NCBI RefSeq assembly: GCF_000372725.1
Contig: NW_005201231.1
Span: 229,637-293,636, forward strand
Direction of reading: 5' to 3'
Source of the DNA: Emiliania huxleyi CCMP1516
Taxonomy: Eukaryota > Haptophyta > Isochrysidales > Noelaerhabdaceae
DNA length: 64,000 bases
Shown piece after piece: positions 1 through 11,084 of this stretch (the first letter of the stretch is position 1; the number at the start of each line of letters is the position of its first letter). The position numbers and the translations under genes were made by a program. The notes beneath the pieces are model-generated. The model ran no database searches. It was not told the origin of the DNA and saw nothing but the letters and a program-made list of their open reading frames with translations.

Positions 1-1440
1 GAGGGCCCAGACCCTACCCTACCTACCCCGTCATGATGTCCGCCCCAAGCAAAAATAATATACAGTGGCCAGGGGCGGGGCTTGCATTTTTGCCGTCGCC
101 TGTCGCCGCTACAGCGCAGCACACCTATTCTTCTCAGAGAGAGTTTGAGCAATAGCCCTTCTCTCTTTTCTCGCGTTTTCCTCCGTTTTCTTTCGCCGTC
201 ACAGGGTTCGAAGTAACTTGAAGCCCGAACCGTGTTATTTCCTCGAGCGCCGGATAAGCGATTCACACGAGGGCCGTCACAACGTGTTTCTCGGCTCGCC
301 CTCGCCCGGCCCGGCGCTATGCCGGCGCGTTCGCTAGAGGCTGCTGCCGCAGAGCGGAGGCGCGTGCGTCGCCTCGCTACTCTCGCGGCGAAGCAGCTGC
401 CGCCGCCGAGAAGCGACGCGGCGTCTGCCGAGGAGAGAGAGCCAGCGCGGCGGTCGCCGACGCCGCCTTCGAGCTGTGTGCCACTTCTCGGGTGCACGAC
501 AGCTCTGCGCGGCAGCAGCATCAGCAGCCGCCGCACCGCCACCCGCCTCGCGCCTGTCGCGGCCGGAAGGGAGCACGCCGTCGCTGCCGTGGTACCGAGG
601 GCCGGAGCCCGACTCTCGTACAGTCGAGCGGCTCCGAGGCGAAGCGCTGACACACACAGGGCATGCCGCGCAAGGAGAGCGCGCCTCGAGGCCGGCAAGT
701 GCGCGTACGTGCCGCGCGGTCTTGGTGGCGCGATTCATGACGGTCGCTCTCGCTGCCGGCCGATGAACCCTCGCCGCCCCCGCACCAGCGACACCGGCCG
801 CGGCTCGCCTCCACGCGCCGGCTCGGAAGAGGGGCTGTCGGCGGCGCAGCAGAGCGGCTCGCCTCGGCGCTCGAGCCGCCGACAGCCCCACTCCTCGACG
901 TGACGGCCGCTCCCGGAGCCAGCCGGTGCGCGCCCGACCCACGCCCCCTCTCGCACCCCTCCGACCCCCCCTGCGCGGCGCACCCGCCCGCTGTGCGCCG
1001 GCTCGAGCGCCTATCGCCAAATCGCGACGTTTGAGCGCAGCGCACGCGTCCCACACGTCACGCGCGCGCAGGAGAGCGTGCGGCACAGCAGTAGCGTGTA
1101 CTCGCCGAGGGCATCGCGCCGAAAACCCCGCGCATTCCGCCCCAGCAGAGGCTGCAGCCTCTGCACAAGCTACACCACTGTAAGAATGGTGAGTACTTGG
1201 GGTTGAGTGGGCTTGCTTGCTCCCCGAGCCGGGAGCAAAAATGCAAGAACACCTGCTCTCTCTGTTCTTTTCACCTTCTTACCTTACCTAACCTAAGCTG
1301 GTGACAGGGGACAGGTAGGTGTCACTGTCGCTGTCGTTTGCTGTTGACGTGAACTCTCCATAGTATCGTTGAGCGGCGCATAAGAAGAAGTCGCGCGCCC
1401 CGGTTGGCGTCCGTTTTCTTCATTCCGCGCCTTAGTTGAC
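1..1440. other. GC-rich upstream region, no supported gene
   Basis: The region is CpG-rich with overlapping open frames on both strands that show no domain, no bias toward one frame and much arginine, serine and alanine, as expected of random GC-rich DNA. A short AT-richer stretch at about 1190-1330 holds TTACCTTACC-type runs and a possible GT donor in AATGGTGAGT, so it may contain a 5' untranslated exon of the b561 gene that starts at 1441. That link is inference. Confidence 0.4.
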
Positions 1441-2131
1441 ATGCTCCAAGACTCCTCGCCCAGTGCTCAACGAAACCTGATGGCGGAGGACAGCTCGGAC
1501 GACGTCGAGCGCACCTCGCTGACCGCAGGCAAGATTCCCGACGTTGCGTCCGCCGGCCCGTTCAAGCGGCCCGGGGTCCTCATCTCAGCAGTCGGCACTC
1601 ATGTTGCTGCCGTGGCGCTCTTGGCGATGATGTGGCACACGCTGAAGAAGGCCCTCTCTCCCGAGGCACCGCTGCTGACGTGGCGGACCTTCCCTCTCCA
1701 CCCCTTCCTCATGACGCTCGCCTTTGGCTTCCTGTCGCCCGTCGCCGCGGCGGCGTGGCGGTCGTACGAGCACCTGCTCGGCTTCACCCACCGCCAGGTC
1801 AAGGTCTTCCACGGAGTGCTGATGGGAGTCGCGGCGCTGACGGGCCTGCTCGGCGTCATCGACATGTGGCTCGTCCACGAGGACGGCGCAGCGGCACAGG
1901 CGGCCACAAGGGCCAGTCCGGGCCCTCGGAGGAGACTGCGACCGGCGTCTCTTCACGGCGTGTGAACTTCCTTAGGTCCGCCTCTCACACCCCTCACTGG
2001 CCTGCGATGCGAGCTTCTTGTTTCTGATCAACCTACCTGTCATCAGGTGGCGAAGGGGTGGGCGGTCCACTTCCAGTCGGCGCACTCATGGGTCGGGATC
2101 GTCGCGCTCGCTCTCTTCCTCCTCCAGGCAT

Positions 2132-2225
<94 letters not shown>

Positions 2226-2271
2226 CACACACACACACACACACGCACGCACGCACGCACGCGCGCGCGCA

Positions 2272-2341
<70 letters not shown>

Positions 2342-3116
2342 CCGCTCACCCACGCGCACCGGGCCTTGTACTTTGAATGCCGTGGGGCTCCTGTCGTCTA
2401 GACGTGTAGCCGCGAGGGACTAGCCTGGCCCTTCCCCCACCACCTCGCGTGTCCCGTGGAGAAGTGTACCTTTCCTTACCTCACCTCCTCCATGCGACGC
2501 GACGCGACGGACCCCGGACGAAAGGCCCCGAGCCACACACGCCCTCGTGCAACCTCTTGCCCCTCTCTGCTGCAGGCGACGGGGGGTGCCGCCGCCTTTG
2601 CTCTCCCCCTCGTGCCTCCTGCCAAGCGTGCGGCGCTGCTCGCGCCCCACCGCTGGCTCGGCGCGGCGGCGGCACAGCAGGCTCGCAACCGCCTCCTCCT
2701 AGCCAGTAGAGAAGGTTCCGAGAAGGTTCCGAGAAGGTTCCGAAAAGTCTAGACTCGCAGTCCGCCTCCTGTTAGGGAGATCCCTCCCCAGATCTCCCCA
2801 CATCTCCCCACATCTCCCCACATCTCCCCTCCTGAGCCAGGCTGCCTTTGTCGCTCTCATCACGGGCATCCTCTCCCTCGCCGGCCGCGGCGACAACGTC
2901 AAGGAGAGCGACGTGGGGTACAAGGCCGCGGCGGTGCGTGGCTAGTACGTTAGCTAGCCACCGGTATGCCCCTGCCACCTGGCTGCGCACGGCCGGCCAA
3001 TCGGCCGAGTGCTCAGTGTCATCTCAACTCGTCGTCGAGGCTGCCTCCTCCCTGCCCCGCCGCAGGTGGTTGCCCTCCTCCTCTCCCTCCTCCTCGGCCT
3101 CTTGCTGCAGCGCTAG
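1441..3116 (+). CDS. Cytochrome b561 family transmembrane electron carrier, five exons
   Basis: Exons 1441-1899, 2047-2127, 2576-2680, 2841-2933 and 3066-3116 join in phase 0 throughout and give 262 residues ending in TAG. The product has several membrane helices and four conserved histidines of the b561 fold: LHPFLM (about residue 87), VFHGVL (about 123), SAHSWVG (about 166) and APHRWLG (about 204). The family moves electrons across membranes from ascorbate to acceptors such as monodehydroascorbate or ferric iron, using two b hemes held by these histidine pairs. Introns 1-3 begin with GC and end with AG; intron 4 is GT-AG. Intron 2 carries a CA array and a dispersed repeat; intron 3 carries the TCTCCCCACA repeat. 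The family call is firm; the substrate is not known. Confidence 0.92.
2128..2500 (+). repeat. (CA)n array plus about 150 bp dispersed repeat, inside b561 intron 2
   Basis: The intron starts GCATGCACAC and runs into perfect and imperfect CA/CG dinucleotides (about 2131-2340). It then continues with a unique block containing GCGCACCGGGCCTTG, GCCGTGGGGCTCCTGTCG and a TTACCT-rich end. The same order (CA array, block, TTACCT tail) recurs at 32606-32830. The long ORFs of alternating Thr-His or Cys-Val here are only translations of the array. Confidence 0.85.
2681..2840 (+). mobile_element. Intron 3 of b561 with family C repeat
   Basis: This GC-AG intron contains a GGTTCCGAGAA triplicate (about 2711-2745), then CATCTCCCCA repeated four to five times (about 2780-2828), and ends CTGAGCCAG. 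The TCTCCCCA motif also fills introns of the DNA polymerase (23.9-27.3 kb) and of the 60.6 kb gene. It is tentatively an introner-like or duplicated intron sequence. Confidence 0.55.
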
Positions 3117-3376
3117 CGCGGCGGCGCCAGCCCGGCGGCCGGGGCTGGGCTGGCGCAGCGTGGAGGGCTCGGCCTTTGCGGTCTCGGTAGCCGGCGGTCT
3201 CGTCGCCGGCGGATGGGCGGCGGCGGTGGCGGTGCGGCGGCGTGGCGGTGGCGGGGTGGCGAGGCCGCGGGGGGGGGGAGGGAGAGGAGGAAGGGGCAGA
3301 AGGAGGGGGGGGAGGGAGGAGGCGCTGCGTGTGTGTTTACTTCGTGGCGGAGCGACTGACTGACGCGCGCATGCGG

Positions 3377-3457
<81 letters not shown>

Positions 3458-3961
3458 GAGTGAGCGTTGGGTTGTCGCGGGTGTGTGCGCCCTGATCTCC
3501 TCTCGCTCTCGCGGTCGCGGTGCAAAGTATGTCCTCGGTGTGTATACGGCTTTGAGGCGTGTGACGTGTCGGTGTGGCGCTGGGCGCCTTTCTCTCCGAA
3601 AAAAAGCGTGTGTTGTGTGGTACGTACACCGTATGGCGCCAACGGATCACACCAGCCTCGATCCCGCCTCAAACTGGAGGTGCAAGACGCGGCAACCCGA
3701 GCATGCGAAGTGGAGCCGGACGGCTCTGTGCGCATCTGTACCTCTCCACCCCCCATCCCCCCCATCCCCCCCACCCCCGCCCAAACCCAGCTCGCCGGGC
3801 ACCGCGCCTGCCTGCCAGCCCCGCGCGCTCGCCAGCGCCAGCCCGCCGGCGCCCCTTCTTCCCCTCGAGAGGGCGGCGAGACCGGAACAGGAGCCCGGAA
3901 TCGGAACCGGAGCAGCCCAGACCCCCCCCCCCCCCCCCCGCCGCCCGCTGCCGCCGCCGCG
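3117..3961. other. Intergenic, low complexity with TG array
   Basis: The stretch between the convergent b561 and coiled-coil genes holds G-rich runs (3265-3320), a TG/CG microsatellite at about 3378-3456, and C-rich runs near 3745-3780 and 3925-3940. Open frames here have no recognisable protein. The short block around 3480-3720 is the only moderately complex part, and I could not assign it. Confidence 0.5.
3378..3456 (+). repeat. (TG)n microsatellite
   Basis: About 80 bp of TG dinucleotide with a short CG-containing interruption (GTGCGTGCGTG) near the middle. Confidence 0.95.
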
Positions 3962-5694
3962 TCACTCGAGCGGCGGCGGCTCCTCCTCCTCCGCCGCCGC
4001 ACCACTGCCGCCTCCTCCTCCGCCGGCCGGCTGCAACACAGTCAAGTTTGCCGCCTACGAGCTGAAAACACAAACATCGGGGCGGGAAGACGGCATTGTG
4101 CAGAGGCGACGTCTCCTCTCGAGCGCTAGCTGGGAGACAAGAACACGCACTCCGCTTCTACGGGTTGCAGCCTTGAGGAGGAGCTGCTCGGCCGCCTACT
4201 CACAAGCAGCGGGTGTGAAGAGACGCTGCTCACACGCCTCTCAAGGCTGCTCGGCCTCAACGCTGCTCGGCCGCCTTTGCCCCTTGGCCGTCCACGAGCA
4301 CCGCAAAGCGGCTCTTCTCAACCACCCACATCTTGGCCACGCCTTCCCGCCCGTTGAGGTCCGGACGGGCGCTGAGCCCTATCGAGAGTAGAGACGCGCG
4401 TCCGCACGCGGACGTCCCTCTGTCTTCCGGACGTGGTCCCGCCCGTGCGCTGACTGCCTCCGATCCGCACACGCGCGAGGAGGATCCGCCGGATCTCAGG
4501 AGATAGGCTGGCGTCCGCGATCTGCCGCGCCGCCTCCGCCGCCTCCCGCCGCGCCACGCCCTCCGCCGCCAGCAGCGCCGCCTCGCGCTCCGCCCACGCC
4601 GCGTCCTGCGCGCGCGTCACCGCCTTGACTGCCTTCTCCACCTCCGCCGCCGACTGGCCCTTCTCGGCCGCCTCCGAAGCCGCCTGCTGCCGCGCGCGCA
4701 TCTTTTGCTGCCACGCCTACGGGCCGAATCCGCTAACATGAGGGCGGGAGGACGGGATCGTGCAGAGCATTCAGAGCACCGTGCGAATACGAGGGGCACG
4801 AATGCAGCGGAGTACAGCGGGATACGGTCGAATAAGGTTGAGTACGTGTCCTCTCGAGCGCTGGTTGGAGTACAAGAATACGTGTTCCGCTTCTAGGCTG
4901 CCGCGCCTCGGCCTCGGCCTGCTGCAGCCGCCGCTGCGCCTCGAGGCGGCGCTTGATCTCTGCGGGCGAAACGCCCGCCGCCTCGGCCTCGTGGTGCGTC
5001 TTTTGCATCGCCGCCTGGTGCTTTGCCTGCAGCCGCTGCATCTGCTGCTGCCACTGGGCGCACGCCTGAGGGGGGGGGGGGGGGGTCCCCCGCAAGTAGC
5101 CCCGCGCATAGGACACCAGCGTCTGTCCCACACACGCACAGACACGCACATCATGGCCCGGGCACCCCCCCCGGCAGTGTAGTGGTGTGAGCACACGAGT
5201 ACTAGCAGAGGCGGACGCCTGCACGCGGGCCTTTGCAGCCTCGGGCGTGAGGCCCTCTGCTATCGCCTCCTTGTACACCTCCTCGCGCTCCTGCAGCATC
5301 TGCCGCTGCTGGCGCATGTACGCCGCGTGCGACTCGCGCACAGACGCGAGCTGCGAGCCGATCTCCTCGCGGCTGCACCCCTGCGACTCCATGTCGGCCT
5401 GCACCTTTTGCAGCGCCGCCTGTGGGCCCCAAGGGGGGGCCGGGGCGTGTGGGCAAAGCAGGCGAGAGGAGGGGAGGGCTGGAGGGAGTGAGCGTCGCCA
5501 ACTAGTGCGGGGCGCGGGCCTCCACACACACACGCGCGCGCGCGCGCGCGCACCCACACACCCACCACCACCACCCACCACCACCACCCCCACCCCCACC
5601 AGCACGAGGGCACAAGTGCGCGGGGAGGGCGGTGCTGCAGCCGCCTGGAGCTCCTTCTCGCCCTCGCGAGCGAGCAGCGACATCGGCGACTCAC

Positions 5695-5725
<31 letters not shown>

Positions 5726-5751
5726 CTCAGAAACTGCGCCGCCGCCGCCGC

Positions 5752-5790
<39 letters not shown>

Positions 5791-6247
5791 GCGTCTGCTT
5801 CGACGGGGCCTTGGCGGGCGCGGCCTTGGCTTGCGCCGCCGCCGCGTCGGCCTCCTCGGCGGCCCTCTCCGCCGCCGCCTTCTCGTACTCCCTCCGCGTC
5901 TGCCACTCCTGGAAGCGGAGGAAGAGGTACCCGATGCCGACCACGACGCCCGTCAGCAGAAAGACGATCCCGTACGCGAGCGACATCGGGTCCTGGCGGC
6001 GCGGCTCGTAGTTGGGGACGCCGTACGAGAGCACGATCTCGACCGACGAGTCGACGCCCTTGAAGATCGAGATGATGATGACCGCCGCCGTGGTGAGGAG
6101 CTGCACCCAGAAGGTCGTCCCGGTCGGCGGCTTTCCCCACGGCTTGAGCAGCTTGCCGATCCGCTTGTAGCGCGCCCGCGTGAGCCAGCGGCCGTCCTCC
6201 TCCTCCTCGGGCTGGGCCGCCTTCTTCTTCTTCTCGGACTTCGGCAT
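3962..6247 (-). CDS. Membrane-anchored coiled-coil protein with C-terminal LNG domain, seven exons
   Basis: Reading down the minus strand, exons 6247-5645, 5419-5219, 5065-4907, 4716-4473, 4378-4275, 4195-4172 and 4054-3962 join with every phase correct and give 475 residues ending in TGA. The N-terminus is Lys-rich (MPKSEKKKKA), followed by two membrane helices (about residues 48-60 and 92-112), a Gly-rich linker, and three Ala/Gln/Glu-rich coiled-coil exons. The C-terminus is a small domain with RPDLNGREGV, KSRFAVLVDG and LLLKAANLTVL. That domain is complete only after a 24-base exon is joined. Five of the six introns are GC-AG and four carry flanking direct repeats. The function is unknown; topology suggests an endomembrane scaffold. 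The start was chosen as the ATG before the Lys-rich leader. Confidence 0.84.
4055..4171 (-). mobile_element. Introner-like element family A, copy 1 (intron)
   Basis: In the sense of the host gene the intron starts GCTGCAACC, continues CGTAGAAGCGG and CTCGAGAGGA, and ends CAGCTCGTAG. The first nine bases match the nine bases after the acceptor (GCGGCAAAC) at 7 of 9 positions. This is the most diverged copy. Removing it restores the LNG domain frame. Confidence 0.75.
4196..4274 (-). mobile_element. Introner-like element family B (intron)
   Basis: The sense strand starts GCGGCCGAGCAGC, contains CGTCTCTTCACACC and ends CTTGTGAGTAG; the following exon again begins GCGGCCGAGCAGC. The exact 13-base direct repeat supplies both splice boundaries (GC donor, AG acceptor). 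Confidence 0.75.
4717..4906 (-). mobile_element. Introner-like element family A, copy 2 (intron)
   Basis: The sense strand begins GCGCGGCAG then CCTAGAAGCGGAACACG, contains CCAACCAGCGCTCGAGAG and ends GGCCCGTAG; the next exon begins GCGTGGCAG (8 of 9 match to the first nine bases). It is closely related to the intron at 23219-23404. Confidence 0.82.
5066..5218 (-). other. GC-AG intron with 9-base flanking repeat
   Basis: Intron 2 of the coiled-coil gene starts GCGTCCGCC and the following exon starts GCGTGCGCC (8 of 9). It contains a 14-base poly-C run (sense) just before the acceptor. No family A, B or C sequence is evident. Confidence 0.65.
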
Positions 6248-6906
6248 GGGTTGCCGCCCAGGGATAAGCGAGGGAGCACGCAACGCGAGGAGCCCGAGCT
6301 CGGCAAAAAAAAAGACTGCACCAAAACTCGAAGGTCTCCAAAGTGACCGCCATCGCCCGTCCTGCGTCCACCCATACCGCGTTGGTGTCCCAGTCGTTGG
6401 TCGGACTGTGTTTCGCCTTCCCATCAATCAATCAAAGTGTGTGTGTGTGTGTGTGTGGTCTCCAAACTGACAAACATGTTGTGCGAGGCGTGAACCGCGC
6501 CATTCGCTCTCACCTGGCAACCCTGTCTGCACGTCTCGCGCGCGCGTGAACAGGGCTCCGACGTGTGAGTGTTAGATTTGTTTGGTATTGCTAAAAATCT
6601 CTCTCTCCCAAACTGGCACGGACTACACCACAAAAGGCACAGCGAAAAAAAGAAGCGAAATACGTTTGCTTTTGCTTGGCCCAAGGGGCTGTGCTACACG
6701 ACGCCCTCTCACCCCCTCGGCCGCGCGGCCGTCGCGCCCCTAGCTTCCCGCGCCGCGCGCGGCTGCTGTAGCCTGTGCTATCTCGCAGAGGCTCCGATTC
6801 CGTCGCCCCTTCTCCCGCCCAGGCCCCCTCCCCCGCGCCCCCTCCCTCCCGCTTCGCGCTGCGCGGGCGGCCCCGCACCCCAGCCAGGCGCGTCGACCAT
6901 GAGCCC
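6248..6906. other. Intergenic between two minus-strand genes
   Basis: This contains a TG run (6437-6457), AT-richer DNA at 6570-6680, and around 6365-6400 a reverse-strand match to the GACACCAACGCGGTATGG core found at 16395 and 60455. No protein-coding signal beyond the 3' tail of RNase T2 was recognised. Confidence 0.4.
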
Positions 6907-8339
6907 TCAGAACATGAGCGGCACGTCCGTGCAGAACCCAGACCCGGCGCAGCGGAGGCAGTCCGTGTACACGAGGCACTCTTCGTTTCCCTCGCACGGC
7001 GGGCCGTGCTGACCTGGCACGCACTCGCCCTCGGGGGGCGCGCAGCATGGGAGGCTCGAGAAGAGCATCTTGCGACGGCGAGAGCAATCGACGCACGGTG
7101 GAGGAGAGGGGGCGGGAGGAGGCGCAGGAGAGGGGGGGACGGGTGGCGGAAACGGTGGGACGAACCAAGTGCCACACGTTTCGGCGAACTTGTCCACCGG
7201 AACCAGGTGCCTGCACTCCACGGGGCCGGGGTCGCGGGTGCGATGATGTGGGGGCTGCATCCGCGGTGAAGGTGCGCGCCACTGGTAGTCCGAGTCGGCG
7301 CACGCCGACATGAAGAGCTGGGATGTGCACCCCTCCTGGTCGTCTGTGGTATCCGGGAATCCATTTTCGTCGCACTTGTAGGTGTCGACGGAGAAGACCC
7401 CTAAAGGAAGGCTTCCGAGAGCGTCCATGCTAGATCCATGATCTTGCTGTCAAACAGCTGCATGGAGGAGGCGCCGTAGCCAGCCGCCTGGTTGGGGGTG
7501 GACACGCGGGGTCGGGAAGCGATCGTGGAGAGCGGCGGAACGTGAATTGCGTGGCGAGGCTCTCGCCAAGTGCAGCTATCTAGGGACGTGGAGGCTTTGG
7601 AAATGCACATCACCTCGACTGCGTCCTTCATCTCCAGCAAACTGCCTCCGGTGTCGCGCACGCCCTTCATGATGGAGAGCGGATCCGCCGTCTTGGTGCA
7701 GATGGTGTTGAAGTAGTCGGCGGCGTCATCCGCTCCGGAGCAGTACCCGTGCTTTGTCCACCTGGAGAGAGGGCAGAGCGACCACAGCTCAAAGCGACAG
7801 CAGTGTACTGGAGTCGAAGGCTGAGGGCCGTGGGCGTGGAGTGCAACCGATTCCAGAGAGGGGCATTCTAGGCTTGCCCCACTCGTGGTTCACAAAGTCG
7901 AGTTGGTGCGCCTCGCCGTCGGCATCCGGCGTGGGAGGAAAGTCGTAGCAGGGGGCATTCGCCTGCAAAGAGCGGGATGGCCGGGCTCATGGTGGATTAG
8001 GGGCGCGGTTTTAAGGGGAGGCTCTTCCGACGGAAGGCTCACCTTCACCCATGCGTAGTCCGGCACCTCGGCCGTATCGCCAACTGCCGCACAAATTGAC
8101 GTGCCGTAGGAAGGGGTCTCGGGCCACAGGCCGTGCACCGTCGTCGTCTCCGCCGCATAGTAGCCTTCGCCATAGCCGGACTCCAATGCAACCACGCCGC
8201 AGAGCGCCGGGCCGCCGCACTCCATGATCTCTCCAGCGGCCTTCATGCGCTCCATCGTCTGCACGGTGGCGGTGTCCTTTGGCATGCCCAGGTAGAGCTC
8301 TGCCTGAGCAACCGTCGTGATCGCGCTGGCCGCGAGCAT
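6907..8339 (-). CDS. Secreted ribonuclease T2 with Pro-rich and Cys-rich tail
   Basis: Exon 1 (8339-8043) encodes a short signal peptide (MLAASAITTVAQA) and the first active-site block TTVHGLWPETP. Exon 2 (7962-7883) and exon 3 (from 7761) join at GT-AG so that the second active-site block reads HEWTKHGYC. Both catalytic histidines and the Lys/Glu environment of T2 enzymes (single-stranded RNA cleavage through 2',3'-cyclic phosphates) are therefore present. Further exons (about 7500-7430, 7410-7270) add VFSVDTYKCDENG. The end (7200-6907) is unusual: a PPFPPPVPPSPAPPP linker and a Cys-rich module ending near CAGSGFCTDVP. The last exon boundaries are uncertain. It is probably extracellular or vacuolar. 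Confidence 0.87.
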
Positions 8340-8530
8340 ATCGAGGGGAAGAGGTCGGGGGGGGGGGGGGCACAGAATTCGGCCTTTTTACGCAGCGCCG
8401 CGTGACTCCCGGCTTTACGGGCCGCTATCCAGCACTCGAACGGATTTTCTTTTTTACCATTTAGGGGCCGGCGGATTTGCAATAAAGAGAGAGAGCAGTT
8501 TCGGATGATTTGATCGTCTGTTACGGCCCC
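8340..8530. promoter_or_regulatory. Shared intergenic promoter region
   Basis: A 191-bp gap separates the divergent RNase T2 (-) and TMEM237-like (+) starts. It contains a poly-G run (8359-8372) and an AT-richer patch GATTTTCTTTTTTACC (about 8443-8458). A bidirectional promoter is inferred only from the layout. Confidence 0.4.
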
Positions 8531-9940
8531 ATGGCGGAGCAGTTGGACACCCCCAACGCGGACGCCGCGCCGAGGCCTTCGCGCCGGCGCCGCCCCGTCG
8601 TGGCGCCTGAACCCGAGACCGCCGAGGGCGACGCGCCGGCCCCCGAGGATGCCGGCGAGGACCCGCGACCGCAACCGCTCCAAAGCCAGAGCAGTCCCTC
8701 GCGCGCGCAGCGGCGTGGCAAGTTGGCAGCTCGAATCCCGGCGCCGCGAGGATCCGGGCTGCTGCTGCAGTCGGAGCAGCAGCTGCTGCTCTCACAGCTG
8801 ACGGTGGACCGGGCCGACGTGTGGCCGACGGGGTGCGAGGCGCCGGCGCCTCCCCGCTCGCAGCCTCTCTTCCTCGAGGACGGTGAGACACCCACTTCGT
8901 CATAGAGACATCTGAGGAGACGCCAGTTCAGCCCAGCGGCCGCCTTTACTTTCCGACAAGCGTATTCTATGGGGCAAGCACTGCAGCCTCCGCCGATGTC
9001 TCCCTCACGCGGCCTCACGCTGCTCTTTGCAGGTGCCGCTCCCGCATACATGCAGACAGCAGACTCGCTTTCCTTTCGTAAGCTCAGCGCGGCGGCGGCT
9101 GCGGAGGTCAACGAGGCGGCGCGCCGTCGTATCGCCGCGGGAGACGCGCCCACTGCGAGCGCGCAGGTCACGAGCGCTGTCATCGGCGCGACGTGCTATG
9201 CCGCGCAGGTGCAAAGGGCTCTACTGCTGAGGAGAGGCCCATGCCTGAACGAGGATGTCTAGTCAGCCCAGCGCGTCGCACACACGCAAGTGGGAGCGAT
9301 CGTCTCACCTCGCTCCTCCCTGCCACACCAGGGTGTGCTGGCGGGCGCCTCCCTGCTGCAGGCGCTGGCCCTGCCGGTTGGCAGCGGCAGCGACGAACTT
9401 TCGCCCTTCCTGGCGTACGCGCCGCTCGCGATCAACCTGCAGGCGGCGCTGCTCTGGCTCGCGCTGCTCGCCTTCCTCGGTGCGGCCGACGCCGTCTGCT
9501 GCGCTCCGGCGGGCACACTCAGCGTCGCGGCGGGCGTTTGCGGCTGTTTCTTTGCCGCGGTGCTGCTGCTGGCCCTCGAGCTACCGCTCGACGTGGCGCT
9601 CGAGATTGGGCACGAGGAGCGCCTCCCGGCGCTCCGCTCACTGCTCGAGAGTGCCGGCGACGATCCACGGCTCTTCTTCTTCCCTCGCGGCAACACCACT
9701 TTCCCGGGCGCCCCAGTGCCGATGGGCTTCGAGGCGGAGGGCGACGACGGCCCGTTCCTCTCGATGCGGCTGTCCAAGGACGCGCTCTCGGTATGGCAGT
9801 GGCTCGTCGTGCTGCGGACGATCGCGACCCTAGCCGGCTACGCACTCTATTGCGGCCATTTGTCGCCAGCTTCCTTTGCACTGCCGCCGCTGCTGACGAG
9901 GTCAACGACCGGCTATGGTCATAGTGGCGGTGGGAGGTGA
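8531..9940 (+). CDS. TMEM237-like four-helix membrane protein (possible cilium transition zone)
   Basis: Exons 8531-8882, 9033-9208 and 9332-9940 join in phase (1, then 0) through two GT-AG introns to give 378 residues. The N-terminal half is hydrophilic and disordered (Pro/Arg-rich). The C-terminal half begins after YAAQ|GVLAG and has four hydrophobic segments: around LAGASLLQALALPV, INLQAALLWLALLAF, VAAGVCGCFFAAVLLLALEL and WLVVLRTIATLAGYALYC. Length, disordered head, four helices in the tail and the AQ..R....G.LAG pattern resemble TMEM237, a ciliary transition-zone protein. Individual residues are too divergent for a firm call, so it may be another four-helix membrane protein. Confidence 0.55.
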
Positions 9941-10207
9941 GAGCTTTTTGCCTGAACACCGAAATGTACATGCGAAGAGTGTTTTTGTCGCCAACCCTCG
10001 GCACCTCGGCATGCGTTGGACCCTGTTGGAGCCTGTTGCTGTTGGCACTCTTCCTGGTCCTGCTCCTGCAGCCAGCCCCCACCCTCTGCGCACCGCTCGC
10101 AGACGGTGCCGATGCCAACGCTCTTGAAGGGTGCTGCGCAAGCTGGCTGGCGGGGATGTGTAATCACACAGTTGAAGCAACAAAAAAAACTTTTCCCGCC
10201 CGGAAGA

Positions 10208-10696
10208 ATGCTCGCGCTAAGCCGCCACGCTTGTCGGCTGCGATCGGCACGGCATGCTCGGCTCTCATCCAGCCATTTGGGCGCGCACGGCAGCCTCGCC
10301 GGCGTGTGGAAGGTGAACCTGACCCCACGGGTGCCCGGAGCGCGCGAGGGCATGCCCAAGCGGCTGCGGCTGCTCGAGGGCGACAGCGATGAGGCTGGCG
10401 GTATCGAGGTGCCGTACATGGACTGCACCGCGGGCGGGTGGGCGGTGACGGAGACCGACGATCCGGCGGCGGTGGACGGGAACCGTCGCGTCGTCATCGA
10501 TGTGACGCTCGCAACTCCGCCGCACTCGATCCGCTTCGACGGTTTGTTTGATGGCGAGCGCATCGCAGGCTCGGTCAGCGCGAGCGAGGCGCAGGGCGGC
10601 GAGTCAGGCGAGGCGACCGTCCTCGGCGACTTTCTCTGCACGCGACTGTTTACGTTTTGGGGCTCGCCAAAGCCGAGGGCCATCGACGTGACGTGA
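10208..10696 (+). CDS. Hypothetical small protein, possible organelle-targeted beta-barrel fold
   Basis: The single-exon frame gives 162 residues. The first about 28 residues are Arg/Ser/Ala/His-rich with no acid (MLALSRHACRLRSARHARLS), typical of a mitochondrial or plastid presequence. The body starts GSLAGVWKVNLTP and continues with alternating beta-like segments (RRVVIDVTLATP, IRFDGLFDGERIAGSV) and ends CTRLFTFWGSPKPRAIDVT. The G.W.V opening followed by repeated short strands is reminiscent of lipocalin-like proteins, but I cannot assign a family. The ATG at 10208 was chosen because the presequence follows it. Confidence 0.62.
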   Translation: MLALSRHACRLRSARHARLSSSHLGAHGSLAGVWKVNLTPRVPGAREGMPKRLRLLEGDSDEAGGIEVPYMDCTAGGWAVTETDDPAAVDGNRRVVIDVTLATPPHSIRFDGLFDGERIAGSVSASEAQGGESGEATVLGDFLCTRLFTFWGSPKPRAIDVT

Positions 10697-11084
10697 TCCA
10701 AACCGGCCGGATGCTTCCCCTGAGACTTGCCGGCGTCTCCCAGGTCCCCAGCGGTGCTGGGCGCCGTTCCCTGGCGGAGCGTTGCGTGCGTGTGTCATTT
10801 TGTGCGCCGCGTCCCGATAGGCCCGTGGCGACACTTCTCGCAATCTGTGGCGGGTGTTTGCGTTGTATCCGCCGTTCTCTCTTGCGTCTCCGTCGCTGCC
10901 GTCTCGCGTCTGGTCGTAGTGGTACGTCGGGAGCCGGGACACACTGGCTGTGCCTGTCCCAACTCCCATTGCTTCCTGGCCAGAGCAGCCAGGTCCGGGC
11001 CAGAGCTGTGTGTGTTGCTTTGTCGATTCAAACCCTCTTACGTGCCCTCCCACTCACACTCACTCACGAAGTCAACCCGCGTCG

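Noticed and set aside
232-1183. ORFs of 80-250 residues on both strands
   Set aside because: Arg/Ala/Pro/Ser-rich in every frame, no domain, no consistent frame; expected in very GC-rich DNA.
2018-2423. Six overlapping ORFs rich in Thr-His, Cys-Val or His-Thr-His
   Set aside because: They are translations of the CA/CG array in all frames and lie inside intron 2 of b561.
5187-6063. Plus-strand ORFs opposite the coiled-coil gene
   Set aside because: Pro/Ser/Arg-rich shadows of the minus-strand gene; exons of the minus gene explain the coding signal.
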